Source: Salinimicrobium gaetbulicola
GTDB taxonomy: Bacteria; Bacteroidota; Bacteroidia; Flavobacteriales; Flavobacteriaceae
Direction of reading: 5' to 3'
DNA: 64,000 nt
Assembly: GCF_042676025.1 (NCBI RefSeq)
Contig: NZ_JBHTJP010000032.1
Span: 124,001-188,000 of the forward strand
In this document: positions 62,442 through 64,000 of the stretch, piece after piece
Position numbering within the stretch: the first letter of the stretch is position 1
Layout of the letters: every line of letters begins with the position of its first letter
The notes under the pieces: model-generated
What the model saw: the letters and a program-made list of their open reading frames with translations, nothing else
Told to the model about the DNA's origin: nothing
Databases searched by the model: none
Position numbers and translations under genes: made by a program

Positions 62442-63896
62442 TTAGGCTTTTTGAGCTTCTTTTTGTTTCTGGTGACTAAACAGGTTGTGTTCTTTGATCA
62501 TTGCTGTGGTTTTTTCCGGAAGCATTTCTTCCCAGCCGGATTTTCCTTCAGCGATCATTTGTAGTACTTCTCGAGAATAAATATCAAGAATTTCAGGATC
62601 AAAGTTTTTAATATCTACCACTTTACCATTGTACTTAAAGAATTTATATAATTCCTTCATACGAGGGTGTACTTTCAGGTTCTCACTGGTGGTGATCTCT
62701 TCTGTATCCTTATCTTTCAACGGATACAAATAAACCTTAAGGTCTTTAAAGAATAGTTTACCAAAAGCTTCAAGGATACCACCACTCAAGTGACGATAGT
62801 ATTTCTCATCAAAAATATCTACCAGATTATTAACTCCCATTGCCAGACCCATACGTTCTTTTGTGTAGCGTGAGAAGTATTCTACAACTCGATAGTACTC
62901 CTGGAAGTTTGAGATCATCACGGTTTGACCCAGAGAACAAAGAAGTTCTGCCCGGTCCATGAAATCCCTTTCATCGATTTCACCTTCAGCCCGAAGGTTT
63001 GACAGAGTGATCTCGAAAATCACTTCAGTATTATCTTCGGCAACGCGATTTTCCTTGATGAATAGCTCAAGAGAGCGTTTATACATGTCCATATTGACCT
63101 TGGTAACCGGTCTGAAACTTCCGCGAAGGGCAAGGATGTTCTTTTTGTACAGGATCTTTGCAGGAAGCACGTTATTTCCGTCAGGAGCAAACATCACCGC
63201 CTCGGTCATACCGTTCTTAACCAGCTGTAAACTCATTAAGCGGTTATCAACTTTTTCAAAACGCGGTCCTGAAAAGTTAATTGTATCGATCTCTATTTGA
63301 TCCTTATCAATGTGATCATAGAGGTATCGAAGTAATTTTTTCGGGTTATCGTATTTATAATAAGCTCCGTAAATAAGGTTTACGCCTAAGGTTCCTAAAG
63401 TATTTTGCTGAAGCCTCGCGTCGTTTTCATGAAAACGTATATGCAGGATGATCTCGTTATACTCCTCTTCAGGGTGTACCTGATAGCGGATACCTACCCA
63501 ACCGTGACCTTTATACTTCTTAGCGAAGTCAATAGTTGCAACGGTATTGGCATAAGTGAAAAATAATTTATTGGGGTGCTTCTCGCGGGAGATACGTTGC
63601 TCAATAAGGTTTGTCTCGTGATTAAGCATTTTCTTTAAACGCTCTTCAGTTACGTATCTTCGGTCGTCTTCGATTCCATAGATAGCATCACTGAAGTCCT
63701 TATCGTAAGCACTCATCGCCTTGGCAATGGTTCCGGAAGCTCCTCCCGCCCTGAAGAAGTTACGAACGGTTTCCTGTCCTGCTCCAATTTCAGAGAAGGT
63801 TCCGTAGATATTCTCATTCAGGTTTATGCGTAACGCTTTACTTTTTATGGAAGGGACATTTTCAAACTCCCGATCTCCCATTATAGTTATAGGCAT
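62442..63896 (-). CDS. Conserved protein of unknown function (family with GAGQETVRNFFRAGGASGT motif)
   Basis: The 484-residue soluble protein has a very conserved-looking N-terminal block (ENIYGTFSEIGAGQETVRNF, then GGASGTIAKAMSAYDKDFSD), HGWVGIRYQ, NTLGTLGVNLIYGAYY, KVDNRLMSLQLV, LRGSFRPVTKVN and QTVMISNFQEYYRV. I recall this family in Bacteroidota and other phyla with misleading labels; none of the motifs points to a known enzyme. No signal peptide or membrane segment. A start at the ATG at 63881 (MGDREFEN) fits the family better and is possible. It has its own promoter at 63940-63969. Confidence 0.75.
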   Translation of the reverse strand: MPITIMGDREFENVPSIKSKALRINLNENIYGTFSEIGAGQETVRNFFRAGGASGTIAKAMSAYDKDFSDAIYGIEDDRRYVTEERLKKMLNHETNLIEQRISREKHPNKLFFTYANTVATIDFAKKYKGHGWVGIRYQVHPEEEYNEIILHIRFHENDARLQQNTLGTLGVNLIYGAYYKYDNPKKLLRYLYDHIDKDQIEIDTINFSGPRFEKVDNRLMSLQLVKNGMTEAVMFAPDGNNVLPAKILYKKNILALRGSFRPVTKVNMDMYKRSLELFIKENRVAEDNTEVIFEITLSNLRAEGEIDERDFMDRAELLCSLGQTVMISNFQEYYRVVEYFSRYTKERMGLAMGVNNLVDIFDEKYYRHLSGGILEAFGKLFFKDLKVYLYPLKDKDTEEITTSENLKVHPRMKELYKFFKYNGKVVDIKNFDPEILDIYSREVLQMIAEGKSGWEEMLPEKTTAMIKEHNLFSHQKQKEAQKA

Positions 63897-63939
63897 AGCT
63901 CTTATTTTATTTTAAAAATGTAGTTGTGTAAGCTCATTT

Positions 63940-63969
63940 CAAAGGTACTAAAATGCAAGGCTAAACAAA
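63940..63969 (-). promoter_or_regulatory. Promoter of the conserved unknown gene
   Basis: On the minus strand TTTG (63969-63966), 18 nt spacer and TACCTTTG (63947-63940) match the Bacteroidota -33/-7 consensus, 43 nt before the ATG. Confidence 0.65.
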
Positions 63970-64000
63970 AAAATAATACTTAGTTTTGTGGTAAATCAAA

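Overview
The window looks like chromosomal DNA of a marine-type Bacteroidota, most likely Flavobacteriaceae (Gramella/Christiangramia-like). Supporting signs are the Bacteroidota -7 promoter element TAnnTTTG in front of many genes, the near absence of Shine-Dalgarno sequences, many short lipoproteins whose lipobox ends in SC or AC, a clade II (Sec-exported) nitrous oxide reductase cluster, fused TreS-maltokinase, a stand-alone proline dehydrogenase and adjacent parE and parC. I see no insertion sequence, prophage, integrase or CRISPR array. The assignment to a genus is a guess.

Layout. (1) 1-14939 is a trehalose/alpha-glucan region. A leftward operon glgE > treS-mak > glgB (glgB runs off the left edge) converts trehalose through maltose and maltose-1-phosphate into branched glucan. 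A divergent rightward operon treZ > GH57/DUF3536 > treY > malQ turns glucan back into trehalose and remodels maltodextrins. (2) 14972-23368 is copper and nitrous oxide: a Csp-type four-helix copper protein, then a leftward cluster cytochrome c > FAS1 lipoprotein > nosZ > NosB-like membrane protein > nosL > cupin > nosD > nosF > nosY, with a divergent Rrf2/NsrR-like Fe-S regulator. (3) 23404-28200 holds pta-ackA (acetate/ATP) and nhaA. (4) 28362-36953 holds a methyltransferase, ychF, and the topoisomerase IV genes parE and parC separated by a small membrane protein gene, followed by mscL. (5) 36985-38863 is a divergent pair, an XRE regulator and an M14 peptidase, whose shared promoter region carries an array of GTTTAC/GTAAAC palindromes. 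(6) 38953-52568 is mixed core metabolism: Lrp/AsnC, YihY, PfpI, aroB, proline dehydrogenase, a small acyltransferase, a baeRF-type release-factor homologue, DUF1853, AI-2E exporter, truA-like, recQ, corA, hemerythrin. (7) 53106-56958 is a three-gene leftward operon: DUF1704/QEGLA (MATCAP-like) metallopeptidase, glutathione-synthetase-like ATP-grasp ligase and AstE/AspA-type zinc deacylase. (8) 57258-64000 has tRNA-Arg(TCT), a HAD phosphatase, an S10-type peptidase, PAP2, an SRPBCC + atypical SDR pair, and a conserved family of unknown function.

The most interesting candidates for undescribed biology are the DUF1704/ATP-grasp/AstE operon (a ligase plus two hydrolases, resembling a make-and-remove peptide or amide modification, with a pentanucleotide repeat at its last gene junction), the XRE-M14 divergon with its operator array and probable leaderless start, the long Lys-rich then helical N-terminal extension on GlgB, and the GH57/DUF3536 enzyme in the place usually taken by a debranching enzyme in trehalose operons. 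Promoter motifs also allowed several start codons to be corrected to downstream ATGs (pta, M14 peptidase, hemerythrin, SRPBCC).
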